Shown piece after piece: positions 26,536 through 35,297 of a stretch of DNA of 64,000 nucleotides; position 1 is the first letter of the stretch, and each line of letters starts with the position of its first letter. The position numbers and the translations under genes are program-made. Below the pieces are notes generated by a model. That model did not search any database and was not told the DNA's origin. It saw only the letters and a program-made list of their open reading frames with translations. This stretch comes from Sorangium sp051521495. GTDB lineage: Bacteria; Myxococcota_A; Polyangia; Polyangiales; Polyangiaceae. The stretch is taken from the NCBI RefSeq assembly GCF_051521495.1, contig NZ_CP150355.1, forward strand, positions 3,782,001 to 3,846,000, given 5' to 3'.

Positions 26536-27900
26536 CTAGGTGAGTAGCTGTTCGTTAAGCCATGATTCAAATTCAATAACTCGCTGCATTCCGATGAATC
26601 GACCATCGGTGAGTACACTGGTAATTGCACGTTGTGCCAGCGTGCGAATTGCCTCTAGGTCGACGCCGGTCAGCTTGGAAGAGTCGCCCGCATGAACGAG
26701 ATCACTACGAACGTTGTATAATTGACCCATCAATTCGTGCACGTGCTTTCGCGCCTCCGGACGTCGGCCGATTAGTCGCGCGATCCGTAGTCGTAGTCGA
26801 TCCGTTACGCCGCTGCGAGATTTTGAATTTGTAAGCAGTGCCTCCAATGAGATGGTGAATAGAAGAAACGCTGTCTCAGGTCGGTGTTCGACGGACGCGC
26901 GCCCTGCCCAAACGGCCGCGTTGATGATTCGAGTTTGGAGATCTGTTGGTGTGCCCTGCTCCAGGATGCTGCTTGCTCGCGTCAGTCCGATCTCGTTGGC
27001 ACGCGGAGAGCGAAGATCGATCATTGTTATTGGGTCATCGTCAATGCTTGCGTGTTCGCTTAAAGGGTAGTGCCAGTAAAACGAATTCCCGCGCAACTGC
27101 CGTACAACCCACGGAAGGTCCGCGCGTTCTCCTTCGGGTGCGACGAAGGCACGAGGTTTGCTGGGGCGTCGGTGAAAAAGCGAGGCGAAGAAATTGAGGA
27201 CGTCAACGCTCCGTCTGATCCGTTCAGTGCCCAGATGTTTTGCGGCTGCATCGTCAACTGCGCGTACGGTAACGGACGCGAGTGTCTCTTTGGAGAAATG
27301 CTCGACAATACTTGACCGTTCGTGTTCCCGAATATGTTGTTCGGATTGCCTTCTCTTTGCTGAGGTTTTCCGTTTTGGCTCAAAGTCCTGAAGCGAGCTC
27401 GCGAGTTCGCCCGCGGTGTCCGGCGTTCCGCGCACAAATTCAATGCCGCCGAACTTGAACGGCAAGCCGGCAGAAGCAAACCCGGATATCCGGATAGTGA
27501 CAATCCATTCCTCGGGAGATGCAGTGATTTTGCTGCGCAAGAGCCGCAGTTCGCGCGCGAGACGCCGCTCGAAGGTCGTCCGTGTCTCGCCGCTTGGCAT
27601 TCGGGGTCGAAGTGCTCGCAGGATCGCCGTCCGAAGGAGGGCCTCCGTTGCATTGCGGCTCAAAGGTCGTGCATCGGGATTGTTGCCGTGTAGCGCGATA
27701 AGGCTTTTTAGGCACTCGTTATATTGAGACGCTTCTTCCTTGGTTAGGGCTAGACCACCGAGAGGCTTGTCGAAGAACATTATTTCTGCGTTGCTGCTGT
27801 CCTCCGTATTTGAATACGCTCTGAGGCGCTCTATAAGATTTCGTACCTGGAGAAGTGCTATCTTGGTTGCCTTCGGACTGGGTGCGAGCATCTTGATCAT
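26536..27900 (-). CDS. HEPN-domain protein, ApeA-like
   Basis: 454 residues, lower GC than its surroundings. The C-terminal 130 residues resemble the ApeA-type HEPN fold: AFLLFTISLEALL, DRLRLRIARLIG, LYNVRSDLVHAGD with the Rx4H ribonuclease motif (Arg 398, His 403), then a final helix. The N-terminal 300 residues (helical start, then a beta-rich WIVTIRISGF...PFKFGGIEFVRG part) are probably the sensor. ApeA-type HEPN proteins are anti-phage effectors that cut RNA. Here it neighbours an HNH gene broken by IS66, so a defence role is plausible inference. No clear ribosome site at the chosen ATG; ATG 27891 is an alternative. Confidence 0.75.
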   Translation of the reverse strand: MIKMLAPSPKATKIALLQVRNLIERLRAYSNTEDSSNAEIMFFDKPLGGLALTKEEASQYNECLKSLIALHGNNPDARPLSRNATEALLRTAILRALRPRMPSGETRTTFERRLARELRLLRSKITASPEEWIVTIRISGFASAGLPFKFGGIEFVRGTPDTAGELASSLQDFEPKRKTSAKRRQSEQHIREHERSSIVEHFSKETLASVTVRAVDDAAAKHLGTERIRRSVDVLNFFASLFHRRPSKPRAFVAPEGERADLPWVVRQLRGNSFYWHYPLSEHASIDDDPITMIDLRSPRANEIGLTRASSILEQGTPTDLQTRIINAAVWAGRASVEHRPETAFLLFTISLEALLTNSKSRSGVTDRLRLRIARLIGRRPEARKHVHELMGQLYNVRSDLVHAGDSSKLTGVDLEAIRTLAQRAITSVLTDGRFIGMQRVIEFESWLNEQLLT

Positions 27901-28391
27901 ATCTGGTCAGGCTAGCAGGCAAGCGATGGCGGGTCTACCCTCTGGCACCTCTCTGTATTCGGGCGCTCGCTATCTCCCCAGCCGCTGCTTTTGCTTCGAG
28001 ACACCGTCCCATGTCGCGGAGAGGGCACCGCGTAGCGGGCCGCGCCGCCGGCAGGGGTGAAGGGCTGGCCGGAGAGCTAGGAACCTACCGATGCCTACAT
28101 CCTTGGGCCCTCGCGTCCGCTCGGTTGGCTCGTAGCTGCCCAGCACGCCGGTTCTGCACCGGCCTCCGCCCTGTTGGCCGGTGCCAGCTGGGAGCTCCGT
28201 GAAATCTCTCCCACGCATCCCCGCCGCATCCGCACCCGGTGGCACCTACTACGCTGCTACGCCAGGCCCAAGGGCGAGCAGGTGAGTGAGCTCGCCCGGC
28301 ACCTCGGGATGCCGATAGGACCGCTCTCTCACGGCTTCGTCGCGGGGTGTTCAGCGGAAACCGCAGTTCGCTCGCCAAACTAGACCAACCG
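27901..28391. other. 490-bp intergenic stretch with no supported gene
   Basis: Between the HEPN gene and the HNH gene remnant. Frames of 60-117 codons exist on both strands but none has a ribosome site, motif or plausible composition. It probably contains the HEPN promoter. Confidence 0.5.
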
Positions 28392-29170
28392 CTAGGTGGG
28401 GCGCCGCCTTGGTCGCTTTTCCTTTCGGGCATGTCCAAAGCGTCCGTCCTGGATACTCACTCCAGTCATGATGATGTTGCCGTTGTCCACCCTTTCAGGC
28501 CAATCGTTCTCTCGCGTTAGGCCTTTCCATACCCGCACCTCCACCTCCGCATCACTGGGGCGAATCAGGGAGTCGAGGCGAGGCAACCCTTCGTATTGGT
28601 CTATATCCGTCACCAGGAACGCCAGGGGCGGCACTTTTAGGAGGCTGAAGATGCCGAAGGATGAGAACTTGCCACGGATAGCAGGCATAGCGATCCCTCG
28701 CAAGACGCCCACAAACGAATAGGGATGAAGCCAGTAAAAGACTCGAGTAATCTCCGATGTGACTGGTAGAGATCCTAACAGAGATCCTCGGACGAACGCA
28801 CGCATCTCCCGTTCCTGAACGCTCTCCGGGTCGTGGGAGGACGCGGCAAGGAGATGGCCGAAAATGCTGGTAATAAGCGCCCTAGGTCTAACCCGGAACG
28901 TCCAACGATCAGAAAGGGTAAGAGGCGATCGCAGCCACCCGCGAACCTGGGCGCACCATTTTCCGAGAGCAGGGTCAACTTTGCCGAGTTTAGAATTGCA
29001 GTCGCCGCATATGGTCTTGAATCGGACGCCGTCTTGAGACCACGGGAGCTTCGCTTGGTTTCCTCTCAGGCGATTTTCAAACGGTTCTATCTCGACGTTT
29101 GAGAACTCCAGACAGCATTGGGGCGGCACGTGATCCTCGGTCAGCGGCGCGATTGTTTCACAAATGTTGC
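28392..29170 (-). pseudogene. HNH-endonuclease-like gene, 3' part (split by IS66-alpha copy 2)
   Basis: Continues the fragment 34642-34836. If the IS block and one 8-bp duplication are removed, a single 321-residue frame forms. This part supplies TEDHVPP (Asp 75-His 76 of the rebuilt protein), ICGDCNSKLG (Cys 117, Cys 120, Asn 121) and the C-terminal 190 residues (helical, ending in a basic RKEKRPRRRP tail). The first Cys pair, CNIC (63 and 66), straddles the insertion site. Layout CxxC...DH...CxxCN is a zinc-containing HNH nuclease. Beyond this module the family is unknown. Composition is lower in GC than the IS elements. Confidence 0.85.
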
Positions 29171-29478
29171 GTATCCGTTCGGCAGAGCGCATCCTGACGT
29201 CGAGCCGGCCAGGGACATAGGCTTGCCGTGCGATGCGAGAGCGACGGCAGGACACCTGCAACGGCGGCGAGACCGGACTGGGGGACCCCGAGGCGACGCC
29301 AGCGAAGCGCGGGACCGGTGACGCTGGCGTGCGAAGGCGGCGCCCCGGCAAGTCGAGCGCGTCCACCGCGATCGACGGCGCAGAGGCGGCGCCGCCGCGG
29401 CGACGCCGGCGAGCGGAGTCCACGCCCAGCGTGACGTCGCCAGACGCTACCGGTGACGCAGAGCAGGCTTCGAAGCGC

Positions 29479-31077
29479 TCACGCGGCCAGCGTGGCCGGC
29501 GCCGTCCACGGGCTGGCAGCGAGCCGCTGCCGAGCGTCGGTGTTCTCGAGGGTCTGCTTCCAGGACTTGGGAGCGAGCTCGAGGACCCGATCGCGCGGCC
29601 AGCTCGGCAGCAGGATCAGCACGTCGCGCAGGTAGGCCCAGGGATCAATCTGGTGCAAGGCGCAGGAGGCGATCAGCGACACGATGATGGCGTTCCACTC
29701 TGCCCCGTCGTCGCTGCCCACGAAGAGCCAGTTCTTCCGCCCGAGTGCCTCTCTACGGAGCTCCAGCTCACTGCGGTTGTTGTCCAGGCGGAGCCGCCCA
29801 TCCTCAAGGAAGCGGATGAGTGCGGGCCACTGGTTGCGCGCATACCCGATGGCCCCGGCGATGGGGCTCCTGGGCAGCACGAGCAGCTCCTCGCTGTCGA
29901 GCCACGCGCGGAAGGCATCGAGCACGGGCTGGGCCTGGCTTCGGCGCTGCTCGGTGCGGCGACCGGGAGCCAGGTCCTTGGTCGCCTTGTCGATGGCGAA
30001 GAGCTGGTGAATGAAGCCGAGCGCCGTCATCGCGCGCTCCCGGTCCGACGACATCGCTTCAAAGAAGCGCCGGCGGCAGTGGGCCCAACAGCCGACCTCG
30101 GTGACCTGCTCGGTCCGGAACAGCTCCTCGTAGACGCTCGATGCGTCAGCCTGGACATAGCCCTTGTACCCGCGGAGAAACTCCTTGGGGCCATCCTGGT
30201 TGTGACGAGGCGTGAAGCGGAAGAGCACGTGGTCTCGATCGGCCACGAGCACCCAGAAGTGTCCGCGCCGGCACTTGTCCTTGGCCTGGACGAGCACTCC
30301 GGTGGCGTCGATGGCGATGCAATGGGCGGAGAGCGCGTCCTTGGCCATGGCGGCGACCAGATAGCCCAGCACCTCGGCGCACGAGCCCACCCAGCCGCAC
30401 AGTGTCGAGCGCGCCAGGTGCACCCCTTGGCGCTCGTAGATCTTCTCCTGCCGATGCAGCGGCAGATGGTCGCCGTACTTGCTCACCAGCACGTGCGCGA
30501 GCAGCCCTGGCCCGGCGAGCGATCGGGGGACAGGGCTCTCGGCTACGTCCGCAATGACGACGCCGGCGTCGGGCTCGCCCCTGGTGGCAAACTTGGGTCG
30601 CACGATTTGCAGCCGTACGAAGCTCGCGGGCCTCCACTCCAGCGTCTCGGACACCTCTTCGCCGATGCGGACCATCTCGGCGGCGCGCTCGTCGCGCACC
30701 TCCGGCGGTAGCAGCTCGATCCGCTCGACCGGCAGATGCTCGGGTAGCTTCTGCCGTCCGTGCGGGGTGCTCCTGCGCCCCTTGCCGTTGCCTCCAGAGC
30801 CGCCTGCTGGCGCCGCATCGTCGCCCTCGGGCGTGTTCGCGGTGCCAGCGTCGGGGGGCGCGGTTGCGCCCGCGAGCATCTGGACGATCGCGTCGAAGGC
30901 GAGCTGCATCTGCCCGGGGTCGACATGCTCGGCCTTCTGGCCGAAGATGTGGCGGCGAAGCCGCTCCAGCTCGATGCTGGCGAGCTCGTAGAGCTTGCGG
31001 TACTCGTCGCGCTCGTGCGCGGCGCGCGCCAGCTTGTCCTTCAGCTCATGAATCTGCTCATCGAGCGACTTGCTCAC
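29479..31077 (-). CDS. tnpC: IS66-alpha TnpC transposase, copy 2
   Basis: 532 residues, intact, same as at 19427-21025. It is now separated from its tnpA/tnpB by the 2.7 kb beta element, inserted about 175 bp upstream of its GTG. Expression would depend on read-through from beta, whose genes run in the same direction. 29171-29478 is the element's non-coding 3' end. Confidence 0.95.
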   Translation of the reverse strand: MSKSLDEQIHELKDKLARAAHERDEYRKLYELASIELERLRRHIFGQKAEHVDPGQMQLAFDAIVQMLAGATAPPDAGTANTPEGDDAAPAGGSGGNGKGRRSTPHGRQKLPEHLPVERIELLPPEVRDERAAEMVRIGEEVSETLEWRPASFVRLQIVRPKFATRGEPDAGVVIADVAESPVPRSLAGPGLLAHVLVSKYGDHLPLHRQEKIYERQGVHLARSTLCGWVGSCAEVLGYLVAAMAKDALSAHCIAIDATGVLVQAKDKCRRGHFWVLVADRDHVLFRFTPRHNQDGPKEFLRGYKGYVQADASSVYEELFRTEQVTEVGCWAHCRRRFFEAMSSDRERAMTALGFIHQLFAIDKATKDLAPGRRTEQRRSQAQPVLDAFRAWLDSEELLVLPRSPIAGAIGYARNQWPALIRFLEDGRLRLDNNRSELELRREALGRKNWLFVGSDDGAEWNAIIVSLIASCALHQIDPWAYLRDVLILLPSWPRDRVLELAPKSWKQTLENTDARQRLAASPWTAPATLAA

Positions 31078-31422
31078 GAGGCGGTAAGTACTCGTGGCTT
31101 CTTGCTTTTTGAAGAGGGTTGTTGCAGGAAAAAGAAGGGCTCTCGAGGCAATGCAACGCGCGCACTGCCCGGCGGAGCGCGGACAGGTCGGATGAGATCA
31201 GTAGCCTGGAGGCGGGGCCGCCTCGCAGAGGCGCACCTCTCGCCGCAGCTTCGTAAGCGCCCGGCCATCGCCATGGGCACGGCCCCTTGCGGCTCTCGCC
31301 GGGGTCGACGATGCTGGGCGCGGGGCGGCGTCGGCCCGCGACTCGGCGCGGGCACAGACGATTCTGCACGGGGGCCCGGCGAGGCGGCCTCCGCCTGCGT
31401 CGCCGGCCGAAGCTTGCGTTGT

Positions 31423-33087
31423 TCAGGTCGCGTCGGCGTCGCCGGCGCTCGGAGCAGCGCGCGACGATCTCGCCCATGCGTCGGGCAGCAACTCATCCAG
31501 CCGGTCGCGCGGCCAGCCCGCCTGCAACTTGCTGATGACGTCTGTCGCCCAGGCGAGCGGGTTGACTCCGTGCATCCGACACGAGCCGAAGATCGTGTAG
31601 CCAATGGCCAGGCGCTGAGCGCCCTTATCGGAGCCCGCGAACAAGTAGTTCTTTCTTCCGAGGGCTACACGTCTTAGCTGCCGCTCGACCTCGCCGTTAT
31701 CTATCTCAAAGCGTCCATCCGTGAAGCAGCGCCGCCACGCTGCCTCCTGGTTGATGGCATACTGGGTAGCCATGTAGAGCGGCGTGCCTGGCACGAGCCG
31801 CAGGTGCAGCTCGTGAATCCACTGATACAGCTCGTCCACAAGGGGGAGCGACCTCTCCTGCCGGTGCGCCAGGCGCGCCTCCGTGGACAGCGCCTCGTCT
31901 TTGCAGGTCGCCTCGATTCGGTAGATGGCCTTGAAGTACGAGAGCGCTACCGCCGCTCGCGCGTCGCCGCCCTTGGCCGCCTTCTCGAACTTGGCGCGGA
32001 TGTGCATCCCGCAGCCGAGCCGACGCTCCTCGGGCACGATCATCTCGCCGTCCTCGCCTCCGCGGAGCATCGCGCCATAGCCCGCGTATCCATCGCCCTG
32101 CAAGTAGCCGGTGAAGCCCTGCAGCAGCGCGGCTGGATGCTTCGCCTTCCAGTCCGGTGCGTACAGGAACGCCACGAGATCCGCGCCGACGAAGGCCCAG
32201 ATATGGCCTCGCTTCACCCCCGACGGATGATCTCGATCCAGCACCCGCATCCCCGTGTCGTCGGCGCGCAGATAGAACGAGTCCAGCACCCGCTCCTCGA
32301 TCCTCTCAGCCACCGGAGCGAGCACGTCGAGCGCGAAGGCCGACCAGTCGCCCAGGGTCGACGGGGACAGCGTTACGCCGAAGCGAGCGTATTGCTGCGC
32401 CTGCCGGTACAGCGGCATCGAGTCCTCGAACTTCTCGACAAGGATGCTGGCGAGCAGCCCCGGTCCCGGACGGCCTCGGTCCATCACCTTCTCGCTATCG
32501 GCCGTCGTGACGCCCTGCTCCGGGCAGCGCGGACAGGCGAGCTTCTCCCGCTGCTCCTCGATGATCTTGAACTGCGCCGGTACGAACTCGAGCACTTCGC
32601 TCGTACGATGCCCAACGCACTTCTTGTCCGCGCCGCACTGCGGGCACGTCCGCTCCGCCTCGGGGACGGGCACCACGCGCGTCTCACGCGGCAGGTGCTC
32701 GGGAAGCGGCGCGCGCCCGCCTCGTCCTCGCGGCGGCTTCGGCGGCTCAGGGGGTTGCGGCACCAGCCCCTGCTCCGGCTGCGGCGGAGCGTCCGCGCCG
32801 AGCTCCGAGCCCGCCGCCTCCGGCGGCGCTTCCGCCCCGAGCTCGGCGAACATCAGCATCAGCTGCTCGGTAGAGACCTGCTGGCTCTTGCGGCCGTACA
32901 GCTCCCGCAGCGCGCTCGCGAGCCTCGCCGACAGCGCGGTGTTCTTGTCGCGCAGCTGGACCAGCAGCCCGAGCACCAGGTCGATGAGCTCCGGAAGCTG
33001 CCCGGCGGCCGCCAGCTGCTCGAGCTTGCGCCGCACATCCGCCAGATCGGCGGGCAGTTGTGCCTGGGACTGAAGAGGACTGGTCAC
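31423..33087 (-). CDS. tnpC: IS66-beta TnpC transposase, copy 2
   Basis: 554 residues. Helical N-terminus (LADVRRKLEQLAAAGQLPELIDLVLGLLVQLRDK), Pro-rich linker, zinc-finger Cys set (CPQCGADKKC, then CPRCPEQG), catalytic residues in RADDTGMRV, QGDGYAGYGAML and IDNGEVERQLRRVALGRKNYLF, and a C-terminal ending in WARSSRAAPSAGDADAT. Only distantly related to alpha TnpC, so a different IS66 subgroup. Its ATG overlaps the tnpB stop. Confidence 0.95.
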   Translation of the reverse strand: MTSPLQSQAQLPADLADVRRKLEQLAAAGQLPELIDLVLGLLVQLRDKNTALSARLASALRELYGRKSQQVSTEQLMLMFAELGAEAPPEAAGSELGADAPPQPEQGLVPQPPEPPKPPRGRGGRAPLPEHLPRETRVVPVPEAERTCPQCGADKKCVGHRTSEVLEFVPAQFKIIEEQREKLACPRCPEQGVTTADSEKVMDRGRPGPGLLASILVEKFEDSMPLYRQAQQYARFGVTLSPSTLGDWSAFALDVLAPVAERIEERVLDSFYLRADDTGMRVLDRDHPSGVKRGHIWAFVGADLVAFLYAPDWKAKHPAALLQGFTGYLQGDGYAGYGAMLRGGEDGEMIVPEERRLGCGMHIRAKFEKAAKGGDARAAVALSYFKAIYRIEATCKDEALSTEARLAHRQERSLPLVDELYQWIHELHLRLVPGTPLYMATQYAINQEAAWRRCFTDGRFEIDNGEVERQLRRVALGRKNYLFAGSDKGAQRLAIGYTIFGSCRMHGVNPLAWATDVISKLQAGWPRDRLDELLPDAWARSSRAAPSAGDADAT

Positions 33088-33506
33088 GTGGCGCGCGAGA
33101 TAGCTATCCCACGCGCATCCATCAAGCTTTGCTTCGACGGAGCAATTTTTCTCACACCGGGTCTCCAGCGCTTGCGCCGCACGGCCTGGGACAGGTCGAG
33201 CCCTTCGAGCATCAGCGAGAGCTCGGCCGCCTCGACCTCGACGTGGGTGGTTCCCTTGGGCAGGTCGCGGGCGAGATGGAATCGCCCGCGGGCCAATTTT
33301 TTCGCCACGATCATGTAGCCAGTGCGGTCCCAGAACAAGACGCGCACCTGGTCACCTCGCCGATTCCTGAACACGAACAGATGCCCACAGAGCGGGTCGG
33401 CTCCGAAGCGCTGAGAGACCAGGACCGACAGCCCATCAAAGCTCTTGCGCAGGTCCGTGGGCTCGGCGGCGATGTACACGCGCACCGACGGCGGCAGCGT
33501 CAGCAC
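33084..33506 (-). CDS. tnpB: IS66-beta TnpB (Orf2), copy 2
   Basis: 140 residues, IS66 Orf2 signature RVYIAAEPTDLRKSFDGLSV and FVFRNRRGDQVRVLFWDRTGY. Overlaps tnpA by 7 bp and tnpC by 4 bp, so the three are translated as a unit. Confidence 0.93.
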   Translation of the reverse strand: MLTLPPSVRVYIAAEPTDLRKSFDGLSVLVSQRFGADPLCGHLFVFRNRRGDQVRVLFWDRTGYMIVAKKLARGRFHLARDLPKGTTHVEVEAAELSLMLEGLDLSQAVRRKRWRPGVRKIAPSKQSLMDARGIAISRAT

Positions 33507-33829
33507 GGCGTCTCCTCGGCCGCGAGCGCCAGTACCCGCTCGAGCGTGGCCGGGTCGAACCCCGGCCGGACCCGCACCACCCGCCCGTTGGGCAGCGCGA
33601 TCTCGATCGGCTCCGGCGCGACGACCGATGCGTCCGTCACCACGTGGACCGGCAGAAAGCGCGGTGCTTCGGTCAACGACGACGGCGAGGGCCGGTCAGC
33701 TCGCAGCTTCCAGCGCCACCAGTACAGCTGCTTCGGCTTGTACCCTTCGCGCCGCGCGAACTTCTCGGCGCTCAGCCCGCTGCGCTCCCATCGCTCCACC
33801 CGCTCAGCCCACTCCGCCCTCGTCGCCAT
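33500..33829 (-). CDS. tnpA: IS66-beta TnpA (Orf1), copy 2
   Basis: 109 residues, HTH N-terminus and the Orf1 C-terminal core. A purine-rich GAAGGAGG precedes the ATG. 33830-33907 is the 5' terminal region including the inverted repeat. Confidence 0.93.
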   Translation of the reverse strand: MATRAEWAERVERWERSGLSAEKFARREGYKPKQLYWWRWKLRADRPSPSSLTEAPRFLPVHVVTDASVVAPEPIEIALPNGRVVRVRPGFDPATLERVLALAAEETPC

Positions 33830-33915
33830 CGCTTCCTCCTTCGTCGCGATGGGGACTGGTAACCGGCCCCGACGGGCTGGTCACGATGGCGTTGGTCGGG
33901 CGGTTACGCAGCTTC

Positions 33916-34232
33916 GACGGCGTAAGCGCGATGCCCTCGAGGATCTTCGCCAGCTCGGCCGCGTCGATGACGACGCTCGTGGCTCCCGGAGTGACCGCAC
34001 GCGGGGCACGAAACGTCCCGCGCTCTAGACGCTTGTAGAGCAAGCAATACCCGCTGCGGTCCCACCACAGGGCCTTGCAGCGGTCGGCTGCTCGGTTGAA
34101 AAAGAGGAACAGCGCTCCAGAGAGCGGATCCTGCCGCAGCACCTCGCGCACGACGGCGGCGAGGCCATCAAACGACCGCCGCAAGTCGAGCGGCTCGGTG
34201 GCAACGTAGATCGAGACGCGGCCCGGGATCAT
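33916..34232 (-). pseudogene. tnpB: IS66-alpha tnpB, copy 2, C-terminus replaced
   Basis: Identical to the other alpha TnpB proteins up to GIALTPSKLR, where the beta element inserted. The native tail REVRLCEAAPPPGY is lost and the frame runs into beta's terminus (to 33804). About 90 percent of the protein is present. Confidence 0.92.
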
Positions 34233-34570
34233 CGCACGCCTCCGAGTGCGCGAACGACGCGCGCGAGCGTATCGTCGTCGAACGCCGGCGGCACGCGCAC
34301 GACCGCCCCGTCCGGAAACACGATCTCCAGCGCGGTGCCCGGCGAGCATGTCGTAGCGCTCGACGGGGCGACCACCACTGGCAGCAACGCGGGCAGCGTC
34401 GCCTTCTCCGAGCGCTGCCGGTACTCGTTCCGCTTCATCCCCAGCCGGCGGCTCCAGGAGTAGAGCGTGCCTGCGCTGATCCCCTCCTGCTCAGCGAACA
34501 CGCGGGCGGAGTGCCCGCTCTTGTGCCAGCGCGCCACCCGGTCGCGCCAGATGCGTCTGCTCTCGTCCAT
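34229..34570 (-). CDS. tnpA: IS66-alpha TnpA (Orf1), copy 2
   Basis: 113 residues, same as the other alpha copies. Starts at ATG 34570 with GGAGGT upstream, overlaps tnpB by 4 bp. Confidence 0.92.
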   Translation of the reverse strand: MDESRRIWRDRVARWHKSGHSARVFAEQEGISAGTLYSWSRRLGMKRNEYRQRSEKATLPALLPVVVAPSSATTCSPGTALEIVFPDGAVVRVPPAFDDDTLARVVRALGGVR

Positions 34571-34641
34571 CCACACCTCCGGCGCGGATCTCTACGCAGC
34601 GCAGCGGCTCCAAGACAGCATGCGGGTCGCCGAACGCGTAC

Positions 34642-34836
34642 AATGTTGCACCGTGCGCCACTTGGCTTGCTCACGACGCGGTCGTAGTATTTGCGGTGAT
34701 TCATTTGGGCGTCATCCGTTGCCGTTAACCAACGAACTGGCATTCCGTTGATTGCCAGATCGTATGCTCGAAACTTGTCGGCCGCAACGGTATGTTGCGG
34801 CATGTCGCCCCGCGTCACGAACGTTATTCGACGCAT
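34642..34836 (-). pseudogene. HNH-endonuclease-like gene, 5' part
   Basis: From ATG 34836 (weak ribosome site), 65 codons ending SGARCNI at the insertion site. The 8-bp duplication AATGTTGC (34642-34649 and 29163-29170) proves that the fragment at 28392-29170 is its continuation. The N-terminal region has no recognisable domain. 34837-34938 holds the rest of the intergenic space up to IS66-gamma. Confidence 0.85.
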
Positions 34837-35297
34837 GAGCCGCCGCGATGACGATCGCGTCGCCCTTGTCTGGCGGGGAGCACAGGGGCCGCTAGCCCGC
34901 CACGCAGCCTTGATAGAGGCCTGAGCCGCTGCTCCTCGGTAGGCGTTCTGTAAACCCCATCCTCGCGCGGTCCGCGCAGTCGCCGTAGATTCGCGGCGCG
35001 ATGCGAGGGCGAGAGCGGCCTACGGAGCAGAGTGGCGGAGACCGGCAGCGAGCGGCGGAAGGCGCGATGGCCCCCGGCGCCGCGGCCAGCGTGATCGTTC
35101 GCAGGCGCAGGTCGAAGCCGAGGGCGGCCGATGCGCTTACGGAGCCGGCATTGTCGACAAGGCGCCGGACACCACGCGCCGACAGGGGGAGCGTCGACGA
35201 GGTCGCGCCAGCACGTCCAAGCCGGCGAGCTGCGCGCCCGGCAGCCGGAAAGCATGCGTCCGTGCCCGCGGCAGCAGCCGGCGACGCTGAGGAGCGA

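Larger units (their letters stand above)
31253..33907 (-). mobile_element. IS66-beta copy 2, complete
   Basis: 2655 bp. Terminal inverted repeats GTAAGCGCCCGGCCATCGCC (31253) and, on the other strand, GTAACCGCCCGACCAACGCC (33907). An 8-bp target duplication GCAGCTTC (31245-31252, 33908-33915), as expected for IS66. It lies in the tnpB end of alpha copy 2. tnpA, tnpB and tnpC are all intact with overlapping ends. Confidence 0.96.
29171..34641 (-). mobile_element. IS66-alpha copy 2, inserted in the HNH gene and itself split by IS66-beta
   Basis: Ends GTATCCGTTCGGCAGAGC (29171) and, on the other strand, GTACGCGTTCGGCG (34641). Flanking 8-bp direct repeats AATGTTGC. Subtracting the beta insert (2655 bp) and its 8-bp duplication gives 2808 bp, identical in length to copy 3. 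Confidence 0.95.

Noticed and set aside
29233..30711. 492-codon plus-strand frame, also seen at 37831-39309 and, reversed, at 19793-21271
   Set aside because: Antisense of IS66-alpha TnpC; repetition only reflects the three IS copies.
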